DNA of 21,696 bases. Source: Tannerellaceae bacterium (GTDB taxonomy: Bacteria; Bacteroidota; Bacteroidia; Bacteroidales; Tannerellaceae). The notes beneath the pieces were generated by a model, which was given only the letters and a program-made list of their open reading frames with translations, did not search any database and had not been told where the DNA came from. The position numbers were made by a program, and so were the translations under genes. This document shows, in pieces, positions 5,759-14,401 of the stretch (position 1 is the first letter of the stretch; the number at the start of each line of letters is the position of its first letter). The stretch lies in NCBI GenBank assembly GCA_031267205.1, contig JAIRZN010000082.1:1-21696 (forward strand), given 5' to 3'.

Positions 5759-7897
5759 TTAATAGAAACGAATGCGGTTATCGGTTATTTTCGCACGGTT
5801 CACCAGCGACTGTACGGCCATATATCCGTAGCGGTAAGGAAAGGATGCCTCAATAGTGCGCACTTCTTCCGCTTCGTCGTATATGCGATTGTTTGTTTCT
5901 TTGTTAACGATCTGGAACACATAGACGCCGTTGTTACCAATTACCGGTTCGCTAAGGCGGCCTGTCTCCGTTAATGAAATAACGGCATTCAGTTTGGGTT
6001 CCATTCCTATACCGGAAATACGGGCGGTACTGAAACTTACAAACTTAACCGAGTCGACCGTAGCTCCCATTGTCTGTGCGTATGCGTCTAACGATGCAGG
6101 ACTTTTGGCTTTCAGGTCTTCTATGATTTTCTCGCCTTTCTTTTTCGCCGCAAGTTCCGACTTCAAAACCGACTCGACCGACGTCATCGAGCGGTAGCCT
6201 TCGCGTATCGTTCCCTGGTGGGCGGCTACCACGAAGTATCTACTGTTGCAATCGAAAATTTCGGATATATCGCCTTTGCTGTGTTTTTCAAACGCCCATC
6301 GTACCACTTGGCGTGACTGAGGTATAGAGCCTACTATTTGGTCGGAGGCCGTTACCGATACATTCGACAGTAAATTGTATCCTGCTTCCTGAGCCGTAGC
6401 GTCCATTTTATCTATATCCTGATTGTTCGAGATGTATTGATTGAGATCATTGTAAAGGTTGCTGTATGTTTTAGAGCTTGGGGTTACTGTGATATCAATA
6501 TCGGCAATCTTGTATTTGTCGACATTGGCTGTTTTCTCGGTGACTTTAAACAGCAATATGACTTGTGTGGATTTGAATAAGTTTATCTCATTCAGGCGAG
6601 CTGCGAAAAGGCTTGTCTTAAAGTCTTCATTCAAGGCGTTTAGTGCGGCGGCTTCAGTAAGCCATCCTACCTGACCTTCATTGGCGGAAGACGATTGGTC
6701 TATTGAATATGTCATTGCAAGTTCGGCAAAGTTGCCGCCTTTCTTCAACACATCCATCAAACTGTCAGCCTTAGCCGTTTCGGTTGGTTCCAGCATGATA
6801 AAGTGGAGGTTGACCGAATCGGGCGCAATAGTTTTGTCCACCAATTTAAACATCCTGTATTTATTATTTACGCTTTCAAAGATAGGGCCATAGACGTCTC
6901 CTACTGCTGCCGTTGCGACAAACTGTTTTTGTTCAGAGTCTAATGCTGCTTCGGAGAAGAATGCGTTTATATATGCTATTTCCGAATTATCATTTACTAA
7001 GTCTCTAACATCGTCTGACGCAGCTAATTCTTCCCTCAATTGTTCGATCTGTTCGCTTGCCTTGTCGAAGTCTTCCTGGCTTGGAACGATGTCGACGGCG
7101 ATGTATTTTATTACCTTTGTTTCAGGTTGTTTATAAAGTTCTTTCCGTTGGTTGTACAGTTTTTCTATTTCCGACTTCCCTACATTAATAATAGAGTCGG
7201 GTATCGTTGAATACGACTGCATGGCGTACACTATATCGGCGCTTTCGGCTGATGCGTTGAAAACGTCTTTCGCATCCAGCGCGTTCGCAGCGATAGCCTT
7301 TCCCAGCAAGGCGGTATATTTTTGTTCCATTCGTTGTATCTTGATGTTCTTTTCCCAGAAAATCCATAGCTTCTGATATTGCAGCAATTGCGGCTGATAT
7401 TCTTGTGGGGCTGTGGCTATAAAATCATCGTCAATCTGTTTCAGGAAATTGAGGAAGAATGTTTTGTCGAACGCGCCGGTTTCGGGATTGTGAAACATTT
7501 GGTTTTGCAAAAGTGCGGAGGCGATATTTTCACCCTGCACCATGTCAAACAATTCTTCGGGACTTACCGTCATTCCCAGCTTGTCCATTTCGCCGGTTAG
7601 CACAAGTTCATGCACCATGGTGTCGAAGACAGACTGTCGAATCCGGGTCTGGTCTTCTTCTTGCAGGTTGGTTAAGCCGGTTTGCATTTTATACACGTCG
7701 GTCATATCTTCTATCCGTTTCTGATATTCCTGAATAGAGATGGTGGTGCCATTAATGTCTGCAATTTTTTCCTGATGCTGTTTGAAATACGTAGAACCTG
7801 AGTTCAGAAAGTCACCAATGATAAAAGCGAACAAAGCCAAACCCACAACGATTACTAATAATCCTGCTTTGTTCCTGATCTTTTCAAGCGTAGCCAT
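5759..7897 (-). CDS. PpiD-like periplasmic peptidyl-prolyl isomerase/chaperone
   Basis: A 712-residue protein with the build of PpiD: a short cytoplasmic N-terminus (MATLEKIRNKAG), one membrane anchor (about residues 13-33, LLVIVVGLALFAFIIGDFL), then a long periplasmic part. Residues ~40-200 form a SurA_N-like chaperone region (ADINGTTISIQEYQKRIEDM). A parvulin-type rotamase domain lies around 355-455 (VNLHFIMLEPTETAKADSLM ... NFAELAMTYSIDQSSSANEG, QVGWLTEAAALN), and a second, more divergent rotamase-like segment may follow at about 560-670. Its expected job is to assist folding of secreted and outer-membrane proteins. It lies downstream of lptC, a TPR protein and an outer-membrane protein on the same strand, a fitting context. 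It has its own -7-like box upstream and an intrinsic terminator downstream. PpiD and SurA assignments overlap in Bacteroidota, so no symbol is given. Confidence 0.88.
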   Translation of the reverse strand: MATLEKIRNKAGLLVIVVGLALFAFIIGDFLNSGSTYFKQHQEKIADINGTTISIQEYQKRIEDMTDVYKMQTGLTNLQEEDQTRIRQSVFDTMVHELVLTGEMDKLGMTVSPEELFDMVQGENIASALLQNQMFHNPETGAFDKTFFLNFLKQIDDDFIATAPQEYQPQLLQYQKLWIFWEKNIKIQRMEQKYTALLGKAIAANALDAKDVFNASAESADIVYAMQSYSTIPDSIINVGKSEIEKLYNQRKELYKQPETKVIKYIAVDIVPSQEDFDKASEQIEQLREELAASDDVRDLVNDNSEIAYINAFFSEAALDSEQKQFVATAAVGDVYGPIFESVNNKYRMFKLVDKTIAPDSVNLHFIMLEPTETAKADSLMDVLKKGGNFAELAMTYSIDQSSSANEGQVGWLTEAAALNALNEDFKTSLFAARLNEINLFKSTQVILLFKVTEKTANVDKYKIADIDITVTPSSKTYSNLYNDLNQYISNNQDIDKMDATAQEAGYNLLSNVSVTASDQIVGSIPQSRQVVRWAFEKHSKGDISEIFDCNSRYFVVAAHQGTIREGYRSMTSVESVLKSELAAKKKGEKIIEDLKAKSPASLDAYAQTMGATVDSVKFVSFSTARISGIGMEPKLNAVISLTETGRLSEPVIGNNGVYVFQIVNKETNNRIYDEAEEVRTIEASFPYRYGYMAVQSLVNRAKITDNRIRFY

Positions 7898-7940
7898 GTA
7901 TCTTTTTCTGTTTTTAAGTTTATATTATCATTTAAGGGCA

Positions 7941-7948
7941 CGAAGATA
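7941..7948 (-). promoter_or_regulatory. Candidate ppiD -7 box
   Basis: CGAAGATA reads TATCTTCG on the minus strand, one mismatch from TAnnTTTG, about 44 nt upstream of the ppiD ATG. No clear -33 TTG is seen. It is the same variant as before rlmN. Confidence 0.35.
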
Positions 7949-7995
7949 AGAAAAAAAGGATTTATCCCATCTTTTTCTCATGTCTTTTTTGTTAA

Positions 7996-8625
7996 TCAGC
8001 TATCTTCCCCTGCTTCGCTCTTTACTTTGACAGTGTCGGCAGGCGTTTCATTTACGGGGAATATGCCGGTGGAATTGAATATTTTATATTCCGTCATGGA
8101 TTGATTCGATTCAAATCCAATACCGGTTATTACCTTATCTTGCTGTTCTATGCGTATGTATTGGTCTGAATAGATTTTTTGCAATTTCTCATCCCAGAAA
8201 ATCAGGGACGTAGTGAAGCATTCGTTTTCTAAGTTTCGCATTTCGACGTTCCCAATGCCTTTCCATAATTCCTGTTTCTCATAATGATACGCAGTATCCG
8301 CTTTTATGCTTGCTTTTACCTGAAAGAGCGTATCAAACTGTTCCAGATAAATGCCTTTTGGGAAGTACCAGTAAGGCTCGCTTGCTTTTCCGAATACGAG
8401 CCATTCTTTGGCGTTAGCACGATAGCGGGTGATGCCCGAATCAGATACGAGTGTTGAGACGTCTGTTGTTCGCATGGTATATGTTTGTTCCGGGTCGAAA
8501 GTCACTTCTACTGTTTCCTGGCGTTCTCCGGAACAAGAGGCGGAAAGAAAAAAAGACATGACAACTACCATAAGGATAGTTATCATGTCTCTACACGTTA
8601 TACTATTTCTATTGATCTTTTTCAT
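7996..8625 (-). CDS. lptC: LPS export periplasmic protein LptC
   Basis: A 209-residue envelope protein. The N-terminus has a hydrophobic segment (residues ~14-30) ending in SASC, so C31 may be lipidated; the lipobox is imperfect because Leu sits one place too far from Cys. The rest has the LptC/OstA-like beta-jellyroll pattern, with repeated short strands such as KEWLVFGKASEPYWYFPKGI, IYLEQFDTLFQVKASIKAD and a LENECFTTSLIFWDEKLQKI segment. LptC carries lipopolysaccharide from the LptB2FG transporter to the LptA bridge. The start follows the stop of the TPR gene by 4 nt, so the two are co-transcribed. I recall a CNNM/HlyC-type gene next to lptC in some Bacteroidales; none is present here. Confidence 0.85.
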   Translation of the reverse strand: MKKINRNSITCRDMITILMVVVMSFFLSASCSGERQETVEVTFDPEQTYTMRTTDVSTLVSDSGITRYRANAKEWLVFGKASEPYWYFPKGIYLEQFDTLFQVKASIKADTAYHYEKQELWKGIGNVEMRNLENECFTTSLIFWDEKLQKIYSDQYIRIEQQDKVITGIGFESNQSMTEYKIFNSTGIFPVNETPADTVKVKSEAGEDS

Positions 8626-8629
8626 CTAT

Positions 8630-9985
8630 TTACCGGATGGTAGTACGCTCACCAATCCATCCACCGATGGTGATCGACTTACCTTTATCCAGATCGGGAT
8701 GCATGAATATCTCTTCGGTAGATGGGTAATAGGAACGGTATGCGCTTATTAACTTGCCGGCTTCTTCCGCTACGCTGGGGTCTATTTGCCTGGCTCTCTC
8801 AAATTTGTCGGTAGCTGCGTAGTAAACAGTCTTCACCAATACCTGGTCGTCCGGATAAATGGTTTTAGCAGTAGCGGCATACATTTTTCCTATCAACATA
8901 TAGGGGTTCCCATAGGCGGGATTAGTCTCAATAGCCTTCAAGCAATATTGCCTTGCGCGCGAATAGTTGTTTTGTTCAAATGACAACATGCCAATCAGAT
9001 AATAGTCTTCTGCCTTTACAGCGTCATCTGTTTCCATACCGGCAGCTTCTTCAAATAAAGAGATGGCTCTGGTGAAATCCCTGTCGCGCACGGCTTTTCT
9101 TGCAAGTCCCATAGCCGATTCGGCTGTCGGTTCAAGCTTGTGTGCATATTCAGCGGCGGCGAAATAAGCGTCAATTTCGTTGCAACGCATTCTTCGCAGC
9201 AGGGTTATCGTTTCTTTAAGGTAAGCGAGATTGTCTTTGTTTTGTTCCACTTTGTCGCCATACAGACTTTGCAGCGTTTCACAGTCGGCAGCGCCGCTAT
9301 TGGCGAATCCATTGTCTAATCCGACCTTAATAGTCTGGAGATTTGCTAATTCTCTATCGGTTGCCGAAGATAATTGCGCGTCCAGCGCTGCTGATGATTT
9401 GAGGTAGTCCTGAATATAGGCCTCCTTGTGAGATGGGTCGGCCACTAACAATTGGTTGGATGCAAACATATAATACGAGATTGCCGTTATGTCTGTGTTG
9501 TTACCGTATTCATCGATTGCTTCTTTCAGCCAGCCGTATAGGATTTTGTTGTCGGCGTTCTCGCCCATTCGTTGAACATAGTCTTGCGCCTTACGTCCGA
9601 TGATCCAGTCTTTTTCGTACCTGGGTTCTTTTCCGAAGTATTTGATACGTTTATCGTAAACGCCCATAAGGTCATTCATGAGAGCGGCCTTTTTTATCGG
9701 GTCTGTTTCGTTGTCTATTTGCCAACCGACGATACGAACTCCGTAGAGATAAATGTCTTTATTAGCTCCAGGACATTCATTGTATGCCATTTCCCAAAAC
9801 TCAAGAGCATCTCTGAAATTTCCGTTTTTTGCGTAAGGCGTATAAAGACTGATATTCGTAATACACCGGATACTATCCTCACCGGATCCGAAGGGAGTGC
9901 CGCTATCGACTCCTTTTTGCGCATATGCGCCGAATGCTCCTCCTATTAGACATCCGGCGGCAAGTAAAAATACTTTGATTTTCAT
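8630..9985 (-). CDS. Secreted tetratricopeptide-repeat protein
   Basis: A 451-residue protein with a signal peptide (MKIKVFLLAAGCLIGGAFGA, cut after AYAQ). Helical TPR-like units are visible at about 53-85 (AKNGNFRDALEFWEMAYNEC) and most clearly in the C-terminal third: a pair around RKAVRDRDFTRAISLFEEAA and YYLIGMLSFEQNNYSRARQY, then CLKAIETNPAYGNPYMLIGK. The middle region is helical but less regular. The C-terminal tail (DLDKGKSITIGGWIGERTTI) is not TPR. The molecular function is unknown. TPR proteins of this type serve as periplasmic or outer-membrane scaffolds, and the neighbours (lptC, two outer-membrane-related genes, a folding chaperone) suggest a role in envelope assembly (inference from context only). 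Confidence 0.85.
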   Translation of the reverse strand: MKIKVFLLAAGCLIGGAFGAYAQKGVDSGTPFGSGEDSIRCITNISLYTPYAKNGNFRDALEFWEMAYNECPGANKDIYLYGVRIVGWQIDNETDPIKKAALMNDLMGVYDKRIKYFGKEPRYEKDWIIGRKAQDYVQRMGENADNKILYGWLKEAIDEYGNNTDITAISYYMFASNQLLVADPSHKEAYIQDYLKSSAALDAQLSSATDRELANLQTIKVGLDNGFANSGAADCETLQSLYGDKVEQNKDNLAYLKETITLLRRMRCNEIDAYFAAAEYAHKLEPTAESAMGLARKAVRDRDFTRAISLFEEAAGMETDDAVKAEDYYLIGMLSFEQNNYSRARQYCLKAIETNPAYGNPYMLIGKMYAATAKTIYPDDQVLVKTVYYAATDKFERARQIDPSVAEEAGKLISAYRSYYPSTEEIFMHPDLDKGKSITIGGWIGERTTIR

Positions 9986-10022
9986 AATTTATTATTCTTT
10001 TTTAATTAGGACCAAAATAACT

Positions 10023-11264
10023 CTATTCAACTTTAAACTTGAAAAACCACCGTTCATTAAATGTGTAATTTACTGTAAAGCGAAAATATTGCTCATCTAT
10101 CAATGCGCTTGATTCAGGCTTAACCTTCATATATTCAAACGACAAATTCAGAAACGAACGGTTATCAATCAAGGGTAAACCAAATCCGATACTTGCGCCG
10201 TATTCGTTATAGCTTTTGTTATTTATCAGCAAATAAGAGTTACTATAATGAAGTCCTGCACGGTATCTCACTCTGTTGAAAAAAGCTCTTTCCTGACTAC
10301 CGGGGATAAACTCCGCGCCGACAGCTATGCGCATCCTGTTTTTAAATTTATCCTTTTCGTCAAAGTATCGAACCTGTTCCCATGTCTCGTACAATAAATC
10401 AGCAGCCAAAGTTAATTTATTTTGTTTAACATAGGAAAAACCCAGTCCAAAAGAATTAGGTAATCCGAACACTTGATTCGATACCTGTATCGTATCCGAC
10501 GTATTCCCGTTAACGATAATGTCCGACGACGTGGCATTTAACTTCTTTGCCGGCGAGAACGTCAGACCTGAAATGATATACCCGTCCGCACTTATCCGGT
10601 GGGTGTACTGAGCGCCGAAATCAAGCTTTATGTCATTTACCTGAAGCGCCTGATTCCTGCCTGACTGATTGGTTGTTGTCGTACCTAATGTCAATGTTTG
10701 ACTATGCAGAATGCGCCCGAACAAATATCCTGCATTTAAACCTACCGAAAGACGCTTCTTCCATATATCCACGGACAATCCTGCATAGACTTCGTTTAAT
10801 CCTCCTTTGCCTGTAAAACGTTCTGAATAGTAGACACCATCGGCTGAAGTCTGTGTTGAGCCGAAATCATAACCTACATATGAATATGGCAAAACTCCGG
10901 CGCTGACGGCTATCCTGCGACTGAGGGGAAATTGCATGGCGGCATATTCCAGGTTGCCGTTCCAATGATTTTCTTTGTTCTGCCCATCATCAAACCACGA
11001 CATTTGTCCGGCTATTCCAAAATCGAAAAGGAACGTAAGCGAGTCAATGCTTGTATAAGAAGCCGGATTCATGGGATTTATCTGTTTGTCGGAACGCATT
11101 CCAAAGCCTATGCCGCCCATCGCCCGCCCCGCTCCGAAGGAACGATCGGACAACTCACCGTAACCATACCGTGTGTAAGGCGAATTCGTATTATTTTGTG
11201 CCAGCATTGTCAACGGGATAATGACAAGAATACCAACAGCTACCACTCTTTTAATTTTCAACAT
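10023..11264 (-). CDS. Outer-membrane beta-barrel protein, NSPYTRYG type
   Basis: A 413-residue protein with a signal peptide (MLKIKRVVAVGILVIIPLTM, cut after LAQ). The mature N-terminus carries NNTNSPYTRYGYGELSDRSF, a motif I associate with a Bacteroidota family of outer-membrane proteins usually labelled hypothetical or FadL/OmpP1-like. The body alternates polar and aromatic residues as in beta-barrels, with a C-terminus ending in aromatics (FTVNYTFNERWFFKFKVE). The substrate is not known. The start codon lies 14 bp inside the end of coaX, so expression is likely coupled to it. About 37 nt separate it from the TPR gene downstream, with no clear promoter, so rny-coaX-OMP-TPR-lptC may be one transcript. 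No catalytic motif is visible. Confidence 0.82.
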   Translation of the reverse strand: MLKIKRVVAVGILVIIPLTMLAQNNTNSPYTRYGYGELSDRSFGAGRAMGGIGFGMRSDKQINPMNPASYTSIDSLTFLFDFGIAGQMSWFDDGQNKENHWNGNLEYAAMQFPLSRRIAVSAGVLPYSYVGYDFGSTQTSADGVYYSERFTGKGGLNEVYAGLSVDIWKKRLSVGLNAGYLFGRILHSQTLTLGTTTTNQSGRNQALQVNDIKLDFGAQYTHRISADGYIISGLTFSPAKKLNATSSDIIVNGNTSDTIQVSNQVFGLPNSFGLGFSYVKQNKLTLAADLLYETWEQVRYFDEKDKFKNRMRIAVGAEFIPGSQERAFFNRVRYRAGLHYSNSYLLINNKSYNEYGASIGFGLPLIDNRSFLNLSFEYMKVKPESSALIDEQYFRFTVNYTFNERWFFKFKVE

Positions 11265-11982
11265 TATACTCTAAGATTCTATTTAATCCTGTCAACACTA
11301 AATTGATGTCCGCAAAGATGGTATTTTTTAACCGTCTTTCAAAATAAAACGAATTACCCCCAGTTAAAAAAACCAAAAGACTGGGGTATTCCCGACGCAA
11401 ATCCTCGATGTAGCCCTCCATTTCATACGTAATACCTTTCACAACTCCTGCCTGTATAGCTGTTTTTGTGCTGTACCCTATCTGCGGAATATCTTCCGCT
11501 TCCTGCACGAGGGGGAGCTTGGAGGCATAGCGATTCAGAGCCTTAAAGCGCGTAGTCATGCCCGGAGATATGTTACCTCCGAGATAGGCGCCTGATGCGT
11601 CTATCAACTCGTATGTTATGGCTGTGCCTGCGTCTATTACCAATATATTTTTTCCGGGCTTGAGATAGTTGGCTCCGACGACGGCGGCCAGACGGTCTTT
11701 ACCGAGCGTCTGGGGCGTTTGGTATTGTATGCTGATTGGTACGGGCGTATTCTCGTCGAAAAAGATAAAATACGGCAACCTGTCGTTGAAGAAGGCGAGT
11801 AATTCGTCGTCGGGCTCGATAACCGTCGACATTATACCCTGCCGCAGATCGTATTCCTCAAAAAAGGACGCCACGACGCGGGGGCTGAAGTCCTTGTATA
11901 CTTGCGAGGCTTCCATACATCCTTGCTTGCCGTATACGGCAACTTTCGTGCTCGTATTACCTTGTTCGATAATAAGATTCAT
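11251..11982 (-). CDS. coaX: Type III pantothenate kinase
   Basis: A 243-residue enzyme of the ASKHA fold that phosphorylates pantothenate, the first step of coenzyme A synthesis. Visible motifs: the N-terminal phosphate loop LIIEQGNTSTKVAVY (usually DxGNT), GKDRLAA (94-100) and LVIDAGTAITYELID (D117), then GGNISPGMTTRFKALNRYAS and LTGGNS near the end. One point is odd: position 6 is Glu where most relatives have Asp, although the catalytic D117 is kept. Length is normal. The start overlaps the rny stop as ATGA, and the end overlaps the start of the next gene by 14 bp, indicating translational coupling within one operon. Confidence 0.93.
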   Translation of the reverse strand: MNLIIEQGNTSTKVAVYGKQGCMEASQVYKDFSPRVVASFFEEYDLRQGIMSTVIEPDDELLAFFNDRLPYFIFFDENTPVPISIQYQTPQTLGKDRLAAVVGANYLKPGKNILVIDAGTAITYELIDASGAYLGGNISPGMTTRFKALNRYASKLPLVQEAEDIPQIGYSTKTAIQAGVVKGITYEMEGYIEDLRREYPSLLVFLTGGNSFYFERRLKNTIFADINLVLTGLNRILEYNVEN

Positions 11983-13517
11983 TTTGCGTAGCTAACGGCT
12001 CGCGTTTCGCGTATCACCGTGATCTTCACCTGTCCGGGATAAGTCATCTCATCCTGGATCTTCTTCGCTATCTCATTCGACAGGCTCTCTGTGGCCTTGT
12101 CGTCTATCCTGTCGGCTCCTACGATGACCCGAAGTTCTCTTCCTGCCTGTATAGCGTATGTCTTTAGTACGCCGGGGTACGACAATGCGAGTTGCTCAAG
12201 GTCGTTAAGGCGTTTGATGTAGGCTTCTACAATTTCGCGGCGTGCGCCGGGGCGTGCGCCTGATATGGCGTCGCATACCTGGACAATCGGGGCGAGGAGG
12301 GTTTGCATCTCCGTCTCGTCATGGTGAGCGCCTATCGCGTTACAAATATCCGGCTTCTCCTTATATTTCTCGCACAGCCTCATGCCGAGAATAGCGTGCG
12401 GCAATTCCGGTTCGTCATCAGGCACTTTGCCGATGTCATGCAGCAAGCCGGCGCGCCTGGCTTTCTTGGTATTCAATCCTAATTCCGAAGCCATTACAGC
12501 GCATAGGTTAGCTGTTTCGCGGGCGTGTTGCAAAAGGTTTTGTCCATACGACGAACGGTATTTCATCTTCCCTATAAGGCGTATCAGTTCGGGATGCAGA
12601 CCGTGCACACCCAAGTCGATTGCCGTGCGTTTGCCGGTCTCTATCACCTCCTCTTCCACTTGTTTGCGCACCTTGGCGACGATTTCTTCTATACGCGCCG
12701 GATGGATGCGCCCGTCTTGCACCAATTGATGCAGGGCTAAACGGGCCACTTCCCTGCGGACAGGGTCGAAGCCTGACAGGACAATGGCTTCGGGCGTGTC
12801 GTCAACAACTATTTCTATGCCGGTCGCAGCTTCCAGCGCGCGTATATTGCGCCCTTCGCGCCCTATGATACGTCCCTTTATTTCATCGGATTCGATATGG
12901 AACACGGTGATGGAGTTTTCTATGGCTGTCTCCGTCGCCACTCGCTGAATCGACTGTATAATGATCTTCTTGGCCTCCTTGTTGGCCGTCATTTTTGATT
13001 CTTCTACGATTTCGTTCACGTAGGATGCGGCTTGCGCTTTGGCCTCTTCCTTGAGGGATTCGATCAGGCGCTCTTTCGCTTCTTCGGCAGACAGGCCGGA
13101 GAGCATTTCGAGATGTTCGACCTCTTTCAGGTGGAGCTTTTCTAATTCCTGTTTCTTTCTTTCTATCAGTTCGAGCTGTGTTGAGAGGTTTTCTTTTACT
13201 ACGTCCAGCTCGTTGTTCCTCCTCTGAAACTCTTCCTGCCGTTGGGCTACGGACAGTTCTTTTTGTTTCAGCTTAGCTTCGACCGATTGTATTTTTGAGT
13301 TACGGGCGGAGACCTGTTTTTCCAGGTCTGATTTAAGATGGAGGAACTTCTCCTTTACTTCGAGCAGTTTGTTCTTTTTAATTACTTCCGCCTCTTTTTC
13401 CGCTTCCTTGAGAATGTTTTCGTATCTCGCCTTGACAACGAAGCGCATTAACATCCACGTCGCCGTCCCTCCTATCAGGAAGGTAGCGATTGATATGCCT
13501 ATATACATTATTTCCAT
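11979..13517 (-). CDS. rny: Ribonuclease Y
   Basis: A 512-residue membrane-anchored endoribonuclease that starts decay of many mRNAs. Layout: a transmembrane helix (about 4-26, MYIGISIATFLIGGTATWML), a long coiled coil (30-190), a KH RNA-binding domain with GRIIGREGRN (215-224), and an HD hydrolase domain with LLHDIGK (H360/D361) and GAHHDE (398-401). The full KH and HD motifs indicate an active enzyme. The start MEIM at 13517 places the helix at the very N-terminus; the second Met (codon 4) is also possible. A -7 box lies about 40 nt upstream. The stop overlaps the coaX start as ATGA. Confidence 0.95.
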   Translation of the reverse strand: MEIMYIGISIATFLIGGTATWMLMRFVVKARYENILKEAEKEAEVIKKNKLLEVKEKFLHLKSDLEKQVSARNSKIQSVEAKLKQKELSVAQRQEEFQRRNNELDVVKENLSTQLELIERKKQELEKLHLKEVEHLEMLSGLSAEEAKERLIESLKEEAKAQAASYVNEIVEESKMTANKEAKKIIIQSIQRVATETAIENSITVFHIESDEIKGRIIGREGRNIRALEAATGIEIVVDDTPEAIVLSGFDPVRREVARLALHQLVQDGRIHPARIEEIVAKVRKQVEEEVIETGKRTAIDLGVHGLHPELIRLIGKMKYRSSYGQNLLQHARETANLCAVMASELGLNTKKARRAGLLHDIGKVPDDEPELPHAILGMRLCEKYKEKPDICNAIGAHHDETEMQTLLAPIVQVCDAISGARPGARREIVEAYIKRLNDLEQLALSYPGVLKTYAIQAGRELRVIVGADRIDDKATESLSNEIAKKIQDEMTYPGQVKITVIRETRAVSYAK

Positions 13518-13554
13518 AATCCAACACCAGTTTTTTATTCATTAATTACATGCA

Positions 13555-13590
13555 CAAAAGTAATACTCGTTCACACTCCTGACGGCAAAA
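13555..13590 (-). promoter_or_regulatory. rny promoter
   Basis: On the minus strand TACTTTTG (13562-13555) is a perfect TAnnTTTG box, and TTTTG lies upstream near 13590-13586 at a spacing of about 23 nt, slightly longer than the typical 19-21. The start site is expected near 13548, a leader of about 30 nt to the ATG at 13517. Confidence 0.55.
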
Positions 13591-13634
13591 GTGTATTAAT
13601 CGGCGGGGGGTATCCTTGTCATAGAATCAAATGG

Positions 13635-13961
13635 CTATTCGTTGTCTTTCATATATTCCTCCAACATGCCGGTCATTTGCTTTATCTTTTCTATAAAAGG
13701 TGTGGTGTCATTTCTTTCTTTCCATTGTAAATTTTCCATTGACAACTGAAGAGCTACCATAGCTAACCAATCGGTATTCCCTTCTGCGTATTTCGGATCA
13801 TCTTTCGTCGATTTCGGGTACTTTTTCCGGTATTCCCCTAATGCGGCCTTTAGTTGTTTGGCTGCCTTGCGCGCCAACTCTTCCTGGTCCCGATTAATCC
13901 GAAGACCGTACGTCTTGTCAGCTATTTCTATATGTATAAGAAACTTGTTGTCGTCCATCAC
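13635..13961 (-). CDS. zapA: Cell division protein ZapA
   Basis: A 108-residue ZapA-family protein, which bundles and cross-links FtsZ filaments at midcell. The N-terminal FLIHIEIADKTYGLRINRDQ and EELARKAAKQL segments match the ZapA globular domain, which folds as two strands and a helix. The C-terminal half (WLAMVALQLSMENLQWKERN, IEKIKQMTGMLEEYM) is the long helix that forms the dimer/tetramer coiled coil. The frame starts with two Met codons (MMDD); either may be used. It follows a coiled-coil gene by 4 nt and precedes the rny promoter. Confidence 0.88.
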   Translation of the reverse strand: MMDDNKFLIHIEIADKTYGLRINRDQEELARKAAKQLKAALGEYRKKYPKSTKDDPKYAEGNTDWLAMVALQLSMENLQWKERNDTTPFIEKIKQMTGMLEEYMKDNE

Positions 13962-13965
13962 CCGT

Positions 13966-14259
13966 TTATTTCTTCAATAATGTAATGCACGCATCTACCT
14001 CCCGCACTAATCTCGCCAGCCGCATCTTCGCGTTTTTCACTTCCTGTTCGCTCGTGGAAACAATACGCGCGGTGAGCATGCTGTTACATCTGGCCTTCAA
14101 CTCGTCAATCGTCTGCATTGCTTGCCGCAATTCTCCTTCTTTTGATTCTAAGGAGCAAGCGAGGTCGTTTATCTTCTGCTTCTGCCGATCACAAATACTC
14201 AGCAAATCTTGAACCCTAACTTCAAAAACAGCTAACAATTTATCCTGATCATCGGTCAT
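13966..14259 (-). CDS. Small coiled-coil protein upstream of zapA
   Basis: A 97-residue, almost wholly helical protein: LLAVFEVRVQDLLSICDRQK, then KINDLACSLESKEGELRQAM and IDELKARCNSML form heptads, and NAKMRLARLVREVDACITLL closes the protein. No signal peptide, membrane helix or catalytic motif is visible. The gene is 4 nt before zapA on the same strand and has a strong promoter. In E. coli, ZapB is a short coiled-coil protein that binds ZapA; this protein could play a comparable part in Bacteroidota. That is inference from size, structure and gene order, since sequence similarity to ZapB cannot be judged here. Confidence 0.75.
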   Translation of the reverse strand: MTDDQDKLLAVFEVRVQDLLSICDRQKQKINDLACSLESKEGELRQAMQTIDELKARCNSMLTARIVSTSEQEVKNAKMRLARLVREVDACITLLKK

Positions 14260-14277
14260 TTCACGCCAAATTCTTCA

Positions 14278-14308
14278 CAAAAGTAATTTTTTGATTCGAA
14301 TATAACAA
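14278..14308 (-). promoter_or_regulatory. Promoter of the coiled-coil/zapA unit
   Basis: On the minus strand TTG (14308-14306) lies exactly 20 nt upstream of TACTTTTG (14285-14278), a perfect Bacteroidota promoter. The start site is expected near 14272, leaving about 12 nt before the ATG at 14259. Confidence 0.7.
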
Positions 14309-14401
14309 CTCTTGGCTCAATTTATTTAAAACCTGTTTTGAATTTATTACCTGATTCTTTCGGGCGGACGGTTTCATGATAATTAATTTATCGGACTATG
14401 T

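Noticed and set aside
13518..13634. 6S RNA between zapA and rny
   Set aside because: The gap is only 117 nt, too short for 6S RNA, and is largely accounted for by a promoter and leader.
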